DNA from: a bacterium
Lineage (GTDB): Bacteria; Armatimonadota; Zipacnadia; Zipacnadales; UBA11051
DNA: 48,060 nucleotides
NCBI GenBank assembly: GCA_021372615.1
Contig: JAJFUB010000112.1
Coordinates: 1 to 48,060 of the forward strand
Direction of reading: 5' to 3'
Shown one piece after another: positions 34,967 through 42,531 of the stretch (position 1 is the first letter of the stretch; each line of letters starts with the position of its first letter). Under the pieces are notes generated by a model. That model saw only the letters and a list, made by a program, of their open reading frames with translations. It searched no databases and was not told the origin of the DNA. Both the position numbers and the translations under genes were made by a program.

Positions 34967-36216
34967 GTCGCCATCGCCCTCTCCAGGCCCTGGCGATCCG
35001 CCAGCTCGCTCAGGACGTGCGACAGCTCGCCGGGGTTGGCGCCGACGGCCACGGCCACGCCGACATGCCGCAGGCGGGCGGCCAGATGCTCCTGGCGGGC
35101 CCGTTGCTCGGGCGTCAGGGACGCTCCCGGCGCCAGCAGCAGACAGCGCAGGGCCAGGCCCCGGGCCGCGGCCGCCAGCAGCGCCGACTCCAGGCCCGGC
35201 TCGATGCCCGAGGTAATGACGATGCCGGTCAGCCCCGGACGGGCTTCGCGGGCTTGCTCGGCGACCAGGGCGGAGAAGGGGCGGCCGTTCTGGGCCTGGA
35301 CTTCGGCCAACGCCCGCAGGGCCCGTCCTGCAGTCGCCTCGCCCCGGCCCGGGGAGGCCAGTGAGGGCGGCAGGCCCTGCCCCACCAGTGCCACTGCCTG
35401 GTCCATGCGCAAGAGCGCGGGGATGATCGAGGCGGCCATGGACAGCGACATCTCCAGGCTGGAGTGCAGCCCGGAGCCGACCACGCCGACCCCGCTCAGG
35501 TCGAGCCACAGCGAGGCGGACAGCTCCCGGCCGCGCGCATACTCCTTGACGACCAGGTCGCCCCGGTGGGCGGTCACTTTCCAATGCACGTGGCGCAGGT
35601 CGTCGCCGGGCTCATGCTGGCGGATGCCCCAGAACTCGCCCCCGTGGCGCGTGCGCGCCCCGGCCATCAGGCGCGCCGCCGGCGAGAGTAGCTCCCGTCG
35701 CCACATCCAGGGGATGTCGAAGACCTGGGGCAGGGCCAGCAGCAACTGGGGGCTGGACTGTGGGCCGGGGCGGTGGAACATGCCCAAAGGGTCCGTCCCC
35801 ACCAGCACCGCCGGCCCGATCTCCCACCGCCCCCGCGCCGGCAGGACGATCTCGATGGTCGCCTCCGCCACCGCGCCGGGTGTGGAAGCCGGCAGCAGGA
35901 CGTCAACGGTGTCGGTCAGGCCGGGGATGGTGCGGTTGTGCAGCGGGACCTGGATGATGACCTGGGGCCGGGAGATAATCCCGATGTTGCGCAGGATGAT
36001 CTGCACCGGGACCTTGACGCCAGCCTGCACTTCGGCTCGTGGCAGGCGCATCTCCAACTCCAGCCCCGCCACCGCCAGGCGTGACAGCCAGTAGCAGCCG
36101 GCAATGACCGCCAGGCAGATGCCCGAGAGCACGTAGACGGCCGCCGCGTCGTTCATCGCGGCGATGAGGTAGAAGATGATGGCGGCGCCGGCAAAGAGAC
36201 GCAGGTTGCGGGACAT
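34963..36216 (-). CDS. DUF58 domain protein
   Basis: A 417-residue protein: two membrane spans at the N-terminus (~5-45), a beta-rich segment, then the DUF58 core with E-F-W-G-I-R-Q-H-E-P-G-D-D-L-R-H-V-H-W-K (~188-207) and a vWA-like fold afterwards (L-W-L-D-L-S-G). DUF58 proteins pair with MoxR AAA+ ATPases, which may remodel them. A TTG four codons upstream is an alternative start; the ATG at 36216 is preferred. It is coupled to the transglutaminase gene by overlap. Confidence 0.85.
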   Translation of the reverse strand: MSRNLRLFAGAAIIFYLIAAMNDAAAVYVLSGICLAVIAGCYWLSRLAVAGLELEMRLPRAEVQAGVKVPVQIILRNIGIISRPQVIIQVPLHNRTIPGLTDTVDVLLPASTPGAVAEATIEIVLPARGRWEIGPAVLVGTDPLGMFHRPGPQSSPQLLLALPQVFDIPWMWRRELLSPAARLMAGARTRHGGEFWGIRQHEPGDDLRHVHWKVTAHRGDLVVKEYARGRELSASLWLDLSGVGVVGSGLHSSLEMSLSMAASIIPALLRMDQAVALVGQGLPPSLASPGRGEATAGRALRALAEVQAQNGRPFSALVAEQAREARPGLTGIVITSGIEPGLESALLAAAARGLALRCLLLAPGASLTPEQRARQEHLAARLRHVGVAVAVGANPGELSHVLSELADRQGLERAMAT

Positions 36217-36231
36217 GGGCGGGTCCAATGC

Positions 36232-36381
36232 AGGGGGCTGACCCCGGTCAGTATTGCGTCCCGGAATGGACTGTCCGTCCCCATCGCGCGCGGGCGAGGC
36301 CGCCCGCGCTACTGGAGGACGACCTGCGCGCGCCGCGACAGGCCCCGGTCAGGGCCGGGTGCGTGTCGGGGTCAGCCCCCT
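36232..36381. repeat. 150-bp element with 15-bp terminal inverted repeats
   Basis: AGGGGGCTGACCCCG at 36232-36246 is repeated exactly as its reverse complement at 36367-36381. The ends are themselves palindromic (GGGG-x-TGA-CCCC). The interior has another inverted stretch (GCGGGCGAGGCCGCCCGC, 36290-36307) and no gene. Size, termini and lack of coding fit a MITE or REP-type element lodged between moxR and the DUF58 gene. Confidence 0.65.
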
Positions 36382-36383
36382 CT

Positions 36384-36404
36384 GAGACCGACTGCGTCGG
36401 TCTC
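36384..36404 (-). terminator. Hairpin after moxR (weak terminator candidate)
   Basis: Perfect 9-bp stem GAGACCGAC / GTCGGTCTC with a 3-nt loop, 16 bp past the moxR stop on the minus strand. No T-run follows, so it may be an attenuator, a messenger stabiliser or part of the neighbouring repeat. Confidence 0.4.
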
Positions 36405-36419
36405 GGCGGGGACAGACCC

Positions 36420-37361
36420 CTAGACCGGCACCGGCAGGCGCTCCAGCAGTTCGGCGATCACGTGGGCGGTGGTCAGGTCGCCCATGCGCGCCTCGGCCGA
36501 CAGCAGCACGCGATGGGCCAGGATGGGCACCGCCAGTTGCTTGATGTCGTCGGGCTCCACGAAGTCGCGGCCCCGGATGGTGGCGACAGCCTGGGCGCAG
36601 CGGATGAGCGCCAGTGTGCCGCGCGGGCTGGCGCCCAGATACAGCGTCTCCGACTGTCGCGTCGCCTCGACCAGGCCCAGCGCGTAGTCGTAGATGGCGT
36701 CCGCCACGTGGCACTCGGCAGCGACCTGCTGCAGGAGGATCACTTCCTCGGCGCTCGTCACCGCCTGCAACTGCTCGATGGGGTGGCGGGTCAACTGGCG
36801 CGCCACGACGCTCTTTTCCGACGGGCGGTCGGGGTAGCCGATGCGGTCGCGGATCAGGAAGCGGTCCAGTTGCGACTCGGGCAGCGGGTAGACGCCCTCG
36901 TACTCGATGGGGTTCTCGGTCGCCATGACCATGAACGGCCGCGGCAACGGGTAGGTGACGCCGTCCACCGTAACCTGGCGCTCCTCCATCGCCTCCAGCA
37001 GGGAGGACTGAGTGCGCGGCGTGGCGCGGTTGACTTCGTCCGCGAGGAGGATGTGGGTGAAGACCGGGCCCTTGCGGAAGCGGAACTCGCCCGTCTTCTG
37101 GTCGTAGATGGACACGCCGGTGACATCGGAGGGCAGCAGATCAGGGGTGAACTGGATGCGCGAGAAGCCGCAGCCGATGGTGCAGGCCACGGCGCGGGCC
37201 AGCATCGTCTTGCCGACGCCCGGCACGTCCTCGAAGAGCATGTGGCCGCCCGCGATCATCGCCACCAGCGTGCGCTCGATCACCTCGCGCTTGCCGTAGA
37301 TAACCTGCTCGACATTGTCCATGATGCGGCGACAGAGATCGGCGGCAGAAGCGTGATCCAT
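36420..37361 (-). CDS. MoxR-family AAA+ ATPase
   Basis: A 313-residue cytoplasmic ATPase. Walker A G-V-P-G-V-G-K-T (residues ~48-55), Walker B I-L-L-A-D-E-V-N-R, sensor region A-T-E-N-P-I-E-Y-E-G and the C-terminal lid with G-A-S-P-R are all present. MoxR proteins act as chaperone-like partners of DUF58/vWA proteins. The gene order moxR, DUF58, tgpA-like matches the common arrangement; the 203-bp gap holding the inverted-repeat element is an unusual interruption. Confidence 0.92.
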   Translation of the reverse strand: MDHASAADLCRRIMDNVEQVIYGKREVIERTLVAMIAGGHMLFEDVPGVGKTMLARAVACTIGCGFSRIQFTPDLLPSDVTGVSIYDQKTGEFRFRKGPVFTHILLADEVNRATPRTQSSLLEAMEERQVTVDGVTYPLPRPFMVMATENPIEYEGVYPLPESQLDRFLIRDRIGYPDRPSEKSVVARQLTRHPIEQLQAVTSAEEVILLQQVAAECHVADAIYDYALGLVEATRQSETLYLGASPRGTLALIRCAQAVATIRGRDFVEPDDIKQLAVPILAHRVLLSAEARMGDLTTAHVIAELLERLPVPV

Positions 37362-37383
37362 GTGTGTCTCCCGGATAGCCAGA

Positions 37384-39735
37384 TCAGTACACGATCAACC
37401 CAAGGCGTTCGGGTATGTTGCAGGTGACCGACCGCCCGGCCGGCAGAGCCTGCGGCGCATGGCCGGGCAGGCGCAGTTCCACCTGTCGGGCGTCGTCGGG
37501 CAGGACGACCGTCACATCGCCCAGGTTGCCCTCCAGGCCCAGCAGGCTGAGCAACCGCCGGCCATCCCGCGTCTGCTGTCGGACCACGCACACCGGCGTG
37601 GCGGCGCGGACCGGCGGGACGGCCAGTTGGCGCGCGGCCTGCAGCGCCGCGTCGTCATCGCTCACGCACCGGACACGCCCCCGGCCGCAGGGATGGTCGC
37701 CAGGGGTCGTGACCAGGCTCCCCAGGGCCGCCGAGAGGGCAGACTGCGCCCGCCAGCGGCCGTACTCATCCCGCCAGCCCGCCTGGGGCGTGATGACGAG
37801 GACGCCGCCCTGACGCACCCAGTCGGCCACAGCGCGGGCCCCGCCCTCGGTCATGCAGGGGTTGCCCACGGCCAGCAGCACCTGCAGGCCGCGCAGGCGC
37901 TCGGCGGTCAGGCCCGGGTGATCGCGCACCGGCTGCACAGCGAACCCCTCGCGCAGGAGCGCGTTCATCGGCGCTGGCAGCAGCGGCGTGAGCAGCAGGT
38001 CGCGCGTCTCGGTCGAGATCAGGAACCCCACGTCGCCTCGCAGCGCACTGTCGGCCAGCAATCCGACGTTGTCATGCCAGAAAGCGGTGTAGCGCCGCAG
38101 GGCAGCGAGGGACGGCTGGTTGGCCTCGCCGGTGAAGCCGTAGAAGACGATCCAGGGGTTGGCTCCGACGGCAGTGCTGGCGGCGCAGAGCCCGGCGACC
38201 TCATCGGCCGGGCGCAGGCGCTTGTAGTCCTCTTCGTCGAAGGTGCCGATGTAGTTCCACAGGGGGCGCCCCTCAGCCAGCGCGCGCCCCAGGAGCATCT
38301 TGCCGGCCATCTGCAGCGGGCCGCGGCCCCGCGACTCCGACAGCACGGCATCCAGGTGTGCGTACTGCCCGTCCACCGCCAGCAGCCCCGAGGCGTACAC
38401 GTACTGCGTGTTGGCCAACACGACGAGGTCCGGCTTGACCTGGCGCAGCTCCCGGCGATAGGTCTCACAGGCCGCCGCCCAGGTGCGGTTGCGGAAGCTC
38501 AGCCACAGGCCCCAGAGGGGGTCCGTGTCCTGCGCGGGGATAGCGGCTGTCGCGGGGGCGAGATCCGTCCCGGGGATGCGCTGGTCCCCGAAGCGCGCCA
38601 CGAGGTACTGACGCCACGCCGCCTGGCAGCCCGCGCAGTGGCACGTCCACCCACCGGACCTGGTCTTCATGAACTCGTTGTTGTCGAGCATGACGGCCTC
38701 GGCGTCATAGGCGCGTACGAGCCCGGCGGTATAGTCCAACGTCGCCTGCAGGGCGCCGGTGGAGGGGCACAGCCAGGGCTGGCCGTACATGTTCACCGTG
38801 TCGCCCGCGGCATCGCGCATGGACCACTCGGGGTGGGTCCGGCCGAGTTCCCCGAACTGCCACTGCGGGGCATGCCCCATGTGCATGATCGAGGTGTAGA
38901 GGATCAGGCGCACGCCCTCACGGCGGTAGAGCGCGAGGGCCCGGCGGAAGTCGGCGTCGCTCAGGTAGTCGGGATGATCGGGCTTGCCCGCTGCCCCGGT
39001 GATGGCGTTATGAGCCTCGGGGGGCAGGACGATGATCGCGTTGAGACCGTGCTCGCGGGCAAAGCGCGGCGCCCACACCTCGGCCTGCTTGAGCGCGACC
39101 GTCTGGGTCGTCCCCCAGGGCTGGATGATGTTGGCCTGCCAGGTCCAGTCGCCGACGACCGGGAGCGCAGGCAGCGGGGCCTCGGGCGGCCAGGGCGAGC
39201 CCTGGCTCAGGGGCTTCCGCTCAAGCAGGGGTATCTGTGTTGCGCCCACGTGGAGGGTCGGTTCGGCGAACTGCACTCGCACCGGGAAGTTCGTCACCAG
39301 CTTCTGCTCGAGGAGACGGACCGCCAGGTCGAGGGGCTGTCCGGCCGCCGGCAGGTCCCGCGCCGCCAGGCGAAGCTCCACGCGTTGGGGCTGCAAGTCT
39401 CCGCCGGCCACATCGTGCTCCCACAACACCTTGTCCCCGAGCACCACCTGCAGGACATGGTACCCGGCGGTGGGGCCGGTGAAGCTGTCAGCCCAGTAGA
39501 AGGAGAGGGTAGCCGCACGGCCGGGAGCAGCGGTCCGCAGCGGCCAGCGGGCGAACTGCCCCGGCGTCGAGACCGTGTGGGCGGGGTAGACCAGCTCAAC
39601 GGCGGCGGTGGACGGGCCCACGTCCGGCAGGAACAGGCAGGTGGGTTGGGCCTGGAAAGCCCCGGTGACAGTGGCCTGACCCCAGGCAGCGGTCGTGAGC
39701 GCCAGCCCCAAGGCCACGAGAAACGGTCCCAGCAT
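37384..39735 (-). CDS. Secreted TIM-barrel glycosidase-like protein
   Basis: A 783-residue protein with a signal peptide (residues 1-20, T-T-A-A-W-G-Q-A). A beta-sandwich N-terminal region (~20-185) precedes a probable (beta/alpha)8 domain (~200-560): G-V-R-L-I-L-Y-T-S-I-M-H-M-G-H, H-P-E-W-S-M-R-D, D-A-E-A-V-M-L-D-N-N-E-F, then a four-residue C-H-C-A-G-C cluster, L-S-E-S-R-G-R-G and N-Y-I-G-T-F-D-E-E-D. The last third looks like a trimerisation/glutamine-amidotransferase-like domain as in GH42-type proteins and a beta C-terminal domain. Candidate catalytic acids are in L-D-N-N-E and L-S-E-S. Exact family unknown; GH29/GH42-like folds are the nearest by eye. Confidence 0.7.
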   Translation of the reverse strand: MLGPFLVALGLALTTAAWGQATVTGAFQAQPTCLFLPDVGPSTAAVELVYPAHTVSTPGQFARWPLRTAAPGRAATLSFYWADSFTGPTAGYHVLQVVLGDKVLWEHDVAGGDLQPQRVELRLAARDLPAAGQPLDLAVRLLEQKLVTNFPVRVQFAEPTLHVGATQIPLLERKPLSQGSPWPPEAPLPALPVVGDWTWQANIIQPWGTTQTVALKQAEVWAPRFAREHGLNAIIVLPPEAHNAITGAAGKPDHPDYLSDADFRRALALYRREGVRLILYTSIMHMGHAPQWQFGELGRTHPEWSMRDAAGDTVNMYGQPWLCPSTGALQATLDYTAGLVRAYDAEAVMLDNNEFMKTRSGGWTCHCAGCQAAWRQYLVARFGDQRIPGTDLAPATAAIPAQDTDPLWGLWLSFRNRTWAAACETYRRELRQVKPDLVVLANTQYVYASGLLAVDGQYAHLDAVLSESRGRGPLQMAGKMLLGRALAEGRPLWNYIGTFDEEDYKRLRPADEVAGLCAASTAVGANPWIVFYGFTGEANQPSLAALRRYTAFWHDNVGLLADSALRGDVGFLISTETRDLLLTPLLPAPMNALLREGFAVQPVRDHPGLTAERLRGLQVLLAVGNPCMTEGGARAVADWVRQGGVLVITPQAGWRDEYGRWRAQSALSAALGSLVTTPGDHPCGRGRVRCVSDDDAALQAARQLAVPPVRAATPVCVVRQQTRDGRRLLSLLGLEGNLGDVTVVLPDDARQVELRLPGHAPQALPAGRSVTCNIPERLGLIVY

Positions 39736-39850
39736 CTCCGCACAACCTCCCAGGCGGTGCTTTCCGCGGTGTGCGAGCCGCTACCTGCAAGGGCTGAAAC
39801 CCGACGACTGGTCCGAGTTCCATCGAATCAAGGGCCGGGCGGCATAAGCA

Positions 39851-39882
39851 CGCGGACCCGGCCGGTGAGGGCCGGGTCCGCG
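39851..39882 (-). terminator. Strong hairpin downstream of the small secreted protein
   Basis: A 13-bp perfect stem CGCGGACCCGGCC / GGCCGGGTCCGCG with a short GGTGAG loop, 42 bp past the stop at 39924 on the minus strand. No long T-run follows (TGCTTATG), so termination efficiency is uncertain. Confidence 0.6.
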
Positions 39883-39923
39883 CGACGCAGTAGTACCGCT
39901 CGGTCGGACAGGATGGGTGAGGC

Positions 39924-40304
39924 CTAATGGTAGTCGTAGGGCGACTGGTAGCCCTGATAACGCTCGCCGGTGCGTTGCGCGTCCTGGTAGCCGCCGTAGC
40001 CGTCGTAGTTGCGGCCACGATGGGACGAGGCCCGGCTGGCGCGGCCGCCGCCCTGGTACGAGCCCAGGCCTTCGCTGGCCCGGCCGGAGGAACCGCCGGC
40101 CGGTATGACAGCGACGCCGCCATAGCCGAGAGCGGCCAGCAGATCGGCCGCCACGACCGGATCGAGGTACTTCAGCTCGATCACCGTCAGGAGGATGTTC
40201 TGGCCCTCAGGGTTCTGGCCGACGACCACGGAGGGGGAACTGGTGGTCTGGGCGAAACAGGCAGTCGCCGCGAGCAGGAGACAGCATACGAGCAGCGTCC
40301 GCAT
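39924..40304 (-). CDS. Short secreted protein with a secretin-N1-like stretch
   Basis: A 126-residue protein with a signal peptide (M-R-T-L-L-V-C-C-L-L-L, cut near C-F-A-Q). Residues ~35-65 read I-L-L-T-V-I-E-L-K-Y-L-D-P-V-V-A-A-D-L-L-A-A-L-G, which closely follows the start of secretin N1/NolW-like domains (I-x-L-K-Y-A-D-A-x-x-L-A-x-L-L). The remaining ~60 residues are a G/S/R/Y/Q-rich low-complexity tail with repeated G-Y and Y-Q-G. There is no secretin pore domain. The ATG at 40304 has AAGGTGG upstream and its own promoter. It could bind a secretin or pilus machinery, as inference. Confidence 0.65.
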   Translation of the reverse strand: MRTLLVCCLLLAATACFAQTTSSPSVVVGQNPEGQNILLTVIELKYLDPVVAADLLAALGYGGVAVIPAGGSSGRASEGLGSYQGGGRASRASSHRGRNYDGYGGYQDAQRTGERYQGYQSPYDYH

Positions 40305-40352
40305 CGTTACCACCTTCTGAGCCCGCCGTATGGGCTGCAACGTCTACTACAT

Positions 40353-40380
40353 ATAATAGTGGATAGCCCACGTTTGTCAA
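40353..40380 (-). promoter_or_regulatory. Sigma70-type promoter for the short secreted protein
   Basis: On the minus strand, TTGACA at 40380-40375 and TATTAT at 40358-40353, 16 bp apart (TTATAT two bases on gives 18). The leader would be ~45 nt to the ATG at 40304. Confidence 0.75.
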
Positions 40381-40383
40381 GAT

Positions 40384-40410
40384 GGGACAGGCAGAGAATC
40401 TGCCTGTCCC
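40384..40410. repeat. 12-bp-stem palindrome
   Basis: GGGACAGGCAGA / TCTGCCTGTCCC with a GAA loop, lying between the promoter of the minus-strand gene and the next palindromic element. No T-run in either direction, so it is more likely a repeat unit than a terminator. Confidence 0.6.
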
Positions 40411-40428
40411 ACTCTCAGTATCATCAAC

Positions 40429-40513
40429 AGGGACGGAATGCGCGAGACACGTTCGGGAGGGAGGGGTCGTTCGGCGCGTGTCGCGCGGCACCAGCATTGC
40501 GCATTCCGTCCCT
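40429..40513. repeat. 85-bp long hairpin element with 15-bp terminal inverted repeats
   Basis: AGGGACGGAATGCGC at 40429-40443 recurs as its exact reverse complement at 40499-40513. Inside, CGCGAGACACG and CGTGTCGCGCG extend the pairing with one mismatch, so nearly the whole element can fold as one long hairpin. It stands ~75 bp upstream of the mtaD start. Together with the preceding palindrome it resembles a non-autonomous insertion or REP pair. Confidence 0.65.
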
Positions 40514-40588
40514 ACATGACATTAGACACCTGGCGTGCAGAGACGGTTCCTTCGACGGCCGAGAATCTCGTTTGGCGAGGATCACTGC

Positions 40589-41884
40589 ATGAGTTCGCTG
40601 CGCATTGACAACGTAGACATCTGGACCGGCGTGGAGCGCGGCATCCTGCATCAGGGGGCCCTGGAGGCCTGCGACGGCGCCATCCGCTTCGTCGGGGCCG
40701 CGAGCGACCTCCCCCCAGCCGACGAGGGGTGCGAGCGCCTCGACGGGCGAGGAATGTTGCTCATGCCCGGCTTCGTCAACGCCCACACGCACCTGGCCAT
40801 GACGCTCCTGCGCGGCTACGCCGACGACATGCCCCTCAAGCCGTGGCTGGAAGAGAAGATCTGGCCGATCGAGATGAAGCTGAAGCCCGAGGACGTGTAC
40901 TGGGGTTCGGCGCTGGGCGTCGTCGAGATGATCCGCGCCGGTGTCACGTGCTTCAACGACATGTACCACTACCCCGAACAGGGCGCACAGGCTGCGCTGG
41001 ACCTGGGGATGCGGGCCCTGCCCTCCGGGGTGCTCCTGGGCTTCATCGGCGACGTGAAGGGCAGCCTGGAGCGTGCCATCGAGTTCACGCTGGAATGGCA
41101 GACGCGCGGGCGGGGGCTGGTCACGGCGATGCTGGGGCCGCACGCCCCGTATACCTGCCCTGATGACCTGCTGACCTCCGTGGCCGCGGCGGCGCAGGAG
41201 CACGGCCTGGGCATCCACATCCACCTGTCGGAGACCGAGCACGAGGTGCAGGAGAGCATCGCCGCCCATGGGGTGTCGCCAGTGCGCCACCTGGACGACC
41301 TGGGGGTGCTGAACGGGCATGTCACGGCGGCACACTGCGTACACCTGAGCGATGAGGACATCGCCCTGCTGGCCGAGAGGCAGGTTGGCGTCGCGCACTG
41401 TCCGGGCAGCAACATGAAGCTGTCGAGCGGGTTCGCGCGGGTGCCGGAGTTGCTCGAAGCGGGAGCGACCGTCGGCCTCGGCACCGATGGCGCCGCCTCC
41501 AACAACAACCTGGACCTGCTCGAGGAAGCGCGGCTGGCGGCGCTCATCCACAAGGGCTACAGCGGCGACCCGACGGTCGTGAACGCCGACCAGGCCCTGC
41601 GGATGGCGACGGCGGGTGGAGCCGCGGCGCTGGGTCTGGCGGACCGGATCGGCACGCTGGAGGTGGGGAAGAGAGCCGACTGCATCCTCATGGACCTGTC
41701 CGGCGCGCACACCCAGCCGCTGTTCGATGTCGAGTCGCAGATCGTCTACGCCGCCCACAGCCGCGACGTGGACAGCGTGGTCATAGACGGCTGCGTCAAG
41801 CTGCGCCACGGTGAACTGGTGGGCATGGACGAGGCGGAGATCATCGCCCGGGCCACCGCGTGTGCGCACCGGCTGATGGGTTAG
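40589..41884 (+). CDS. mtaD: 5-methylthioadenosine / S-adenosylhomocysteine deaminase-type amidohydrolase
   Basis: A 431-residue cytoplasmic metallo-amidohydrolase. Seen: N-A-H-T-H-L-A-M (metal His pair, residues ~64-71), L-L-R-G-Y-A-D-D-M-P-L-K-x-W-L, H-I-H-L-S-E-T (His and Glu), H-C-V-H-L and G-T-D-G-A-A-S-N-N-N-L-D (metal Asp). This combination marks the MtaD/SsnA/TrzA group that deaminates methylthioadenosine, S-adenosylhomocysteine or adenosine. Start at 40589 follows GGCGAGGA; the upstream extension of the frame is not protein-like. Single gene; its substrate within the group cannot be fixed from sequence. Confidence 0.88.
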   Translation: MSSLRIDNVDIWTGVERGILHQGALEACDGAIRFVGAASDLPPADEGCERLDGRGMLLMPGFVNAHTHLAMTLLRGYADDMPLKPWLEEKIWPIEMKLKPEDVYWGSALGVVEMIRAGVTCFNDMYHYPEQGAQAALDLGMRALPSGVLLGFIGDVKGSLERAIEFTLEWQTRGRGLVTAMLGPHAPYTCPDDLLTSVAAAAQEHGLGIHIHLSETEHEVQESIAAHGVSPVRHLDDLGVLNGHVTAAHCVHLSDEDIALLAERQVGVAHCPGSNMKLSSGFARVPELLEAGATVGLGTDGAASNNNLDLLEEARLAALIHKGYSGDPTVVNADQALRMATAGGAAALGLADRIGTLEVGKRADCILMDLSGAHTQPLFDVESQIVYAAHSRDVDSVVIDGCVKLRHGELVGMDEAEIIARATACAHRLMG

Positions 41885-41901
41885 GGCACTGCGTTAGTCT
41901 T

Positions 41902-42036
41902 CGGTCGTGGGGCCCCGCCCACCTTCGCGCTACGCGCTACGGCGGGCACCCCACGACTCCACCGAGGGGAAGGAAGGGCTCGGGGGTGACGGGGGCTGCC
42001 GCCCCCGCCTAGATTGAGTCGGCCCTCCGGGCCTCG
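41902..42036 (+). repeat. Hairpin-rich repeat, copy A
   Basis: 135 bp starting CGGTCGTGGGGCCCCGCCC and ending GGCCCTCCGGGCCTCG. It can form three successive stem-loops: GTCGTGGGG with CCCCACGAC, GGGGGC with GCCCCC, and GGCCC with GGGCC. A conserved single-stranded CCTAGATTGAGTC separates the last two. Confidence 0.8.
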
Positions 42037-42095
42037 GCGGCAACGGCCCCCCGGGCAGTCGCCGATGGCGACGGTGGCGTGCGCGGAGCCGTCAG

Positions 42096-42212
42096 CGCCG
42101 GAGGCGCGGCTCAATCTAGGCGGGCGCGGCAGCGCCCGTCCGCCGGGCCCCCTCACCTTCCCCTCCGTCAGGAGCCCCGGAGGGGCGATACATTCGGCCC
42201 CGCCCACGGCCA
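42096..42212 (-). repeat. Hairpin-rich repeat, diverged inverted copy
   Basis: Begins GCGCCGGAGGCGCGGCTC, contains CTCAATCTAGGCGGG (the reverse complement of the conserved CCCGCCTAGATTGAG in copies A and B), then CACCTTCCCCTC and a GGCCCCGCCCA end. The order of blocks is that of copies A/B on the opposite strand. Boundaries are approximate. Confidence 0.6.
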
Positions 42213-42251
42213 CTGCCGCCGACGCGGCCGGAGGACGCCATGGGCGCCAAC

Positions 42252-42368
42252 CGGTCGTGGGGCCCCGCCCCTACGGGGCACCCCACGACTCTACCGAGGA
42301 GAAGGAAGGGACACGGGGTGACGGGGGCTTCCGCCCCCGCCTAGATTGAGTCGGCCCTCCGGGCCTCG
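42252..42368 (+). repeat. Hairpin-rich repeat, copy B
   Basis: 117 bp; same start and end as copy A, 350 bp further on. The first loop is shorter (CCTA in place of a 26-bp segment), leaving the GTCGTGGGG/CCCCACGAC stem intact, and the second loop differs (TTCC for TGCC) while the flanking stem is kept. Variation in loops with conservation of stems suggests that structure matters or that hairpin ends define the element. Confidence 0.8.
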
Positions 42369-42531
42369 ACGGCGGCGGTGGACGACACGCGACGGCAACT
42401 GCGCGCCGCCGGCGAGGGGCGGCCGCCTTGCACGCAAGTCTCCCCGCCGGTGGCACATCGCAAACGACGACAGAGCCGCCCTGGGTCCTGACAACGGCCA
42501 AGATGACGCTGGGAAAGCGCTAGGCCGTGGG

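Larger units (their letters stand above)
41885..42531. other. 647-bp non-coding repeat island
   Basis: Lies between two converging genes (mtaD and the AraC regulator). It is filled by two direct copies and one diverged inverted copy of a GC-rich hairpin-bearing repeat (listed separately). The remaining ~160 bp next to the AraC gene (42369-42531) show no recognisable signal. Open frames here read through the repeats and have no protein-like composition. Confidence 0.7.

Noticed and set aside
37360-39927. Continuous 855-residue open frame on the plus strand opposite the TIM-barrel gene
   Set aside because: It lacks a signal peptide or recognisable motifs, is rich in Arg/Gly/Gln as expected of reverse-frame translation of GC-rich DNA, and the minus-strand frame is clearly the real protein.
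42014-42321. Short plus-strand frames within the repeat island
   Set aside because: They run through hairpin repeats and read as Pro/Arg/Gly-rich text with no conserved pattern.
41902-42368. CRISPR array
   Set aside because: Only two direct copies of more than 100 bp, not evenly spaced short repeats with unique spacers, and no cas genes.
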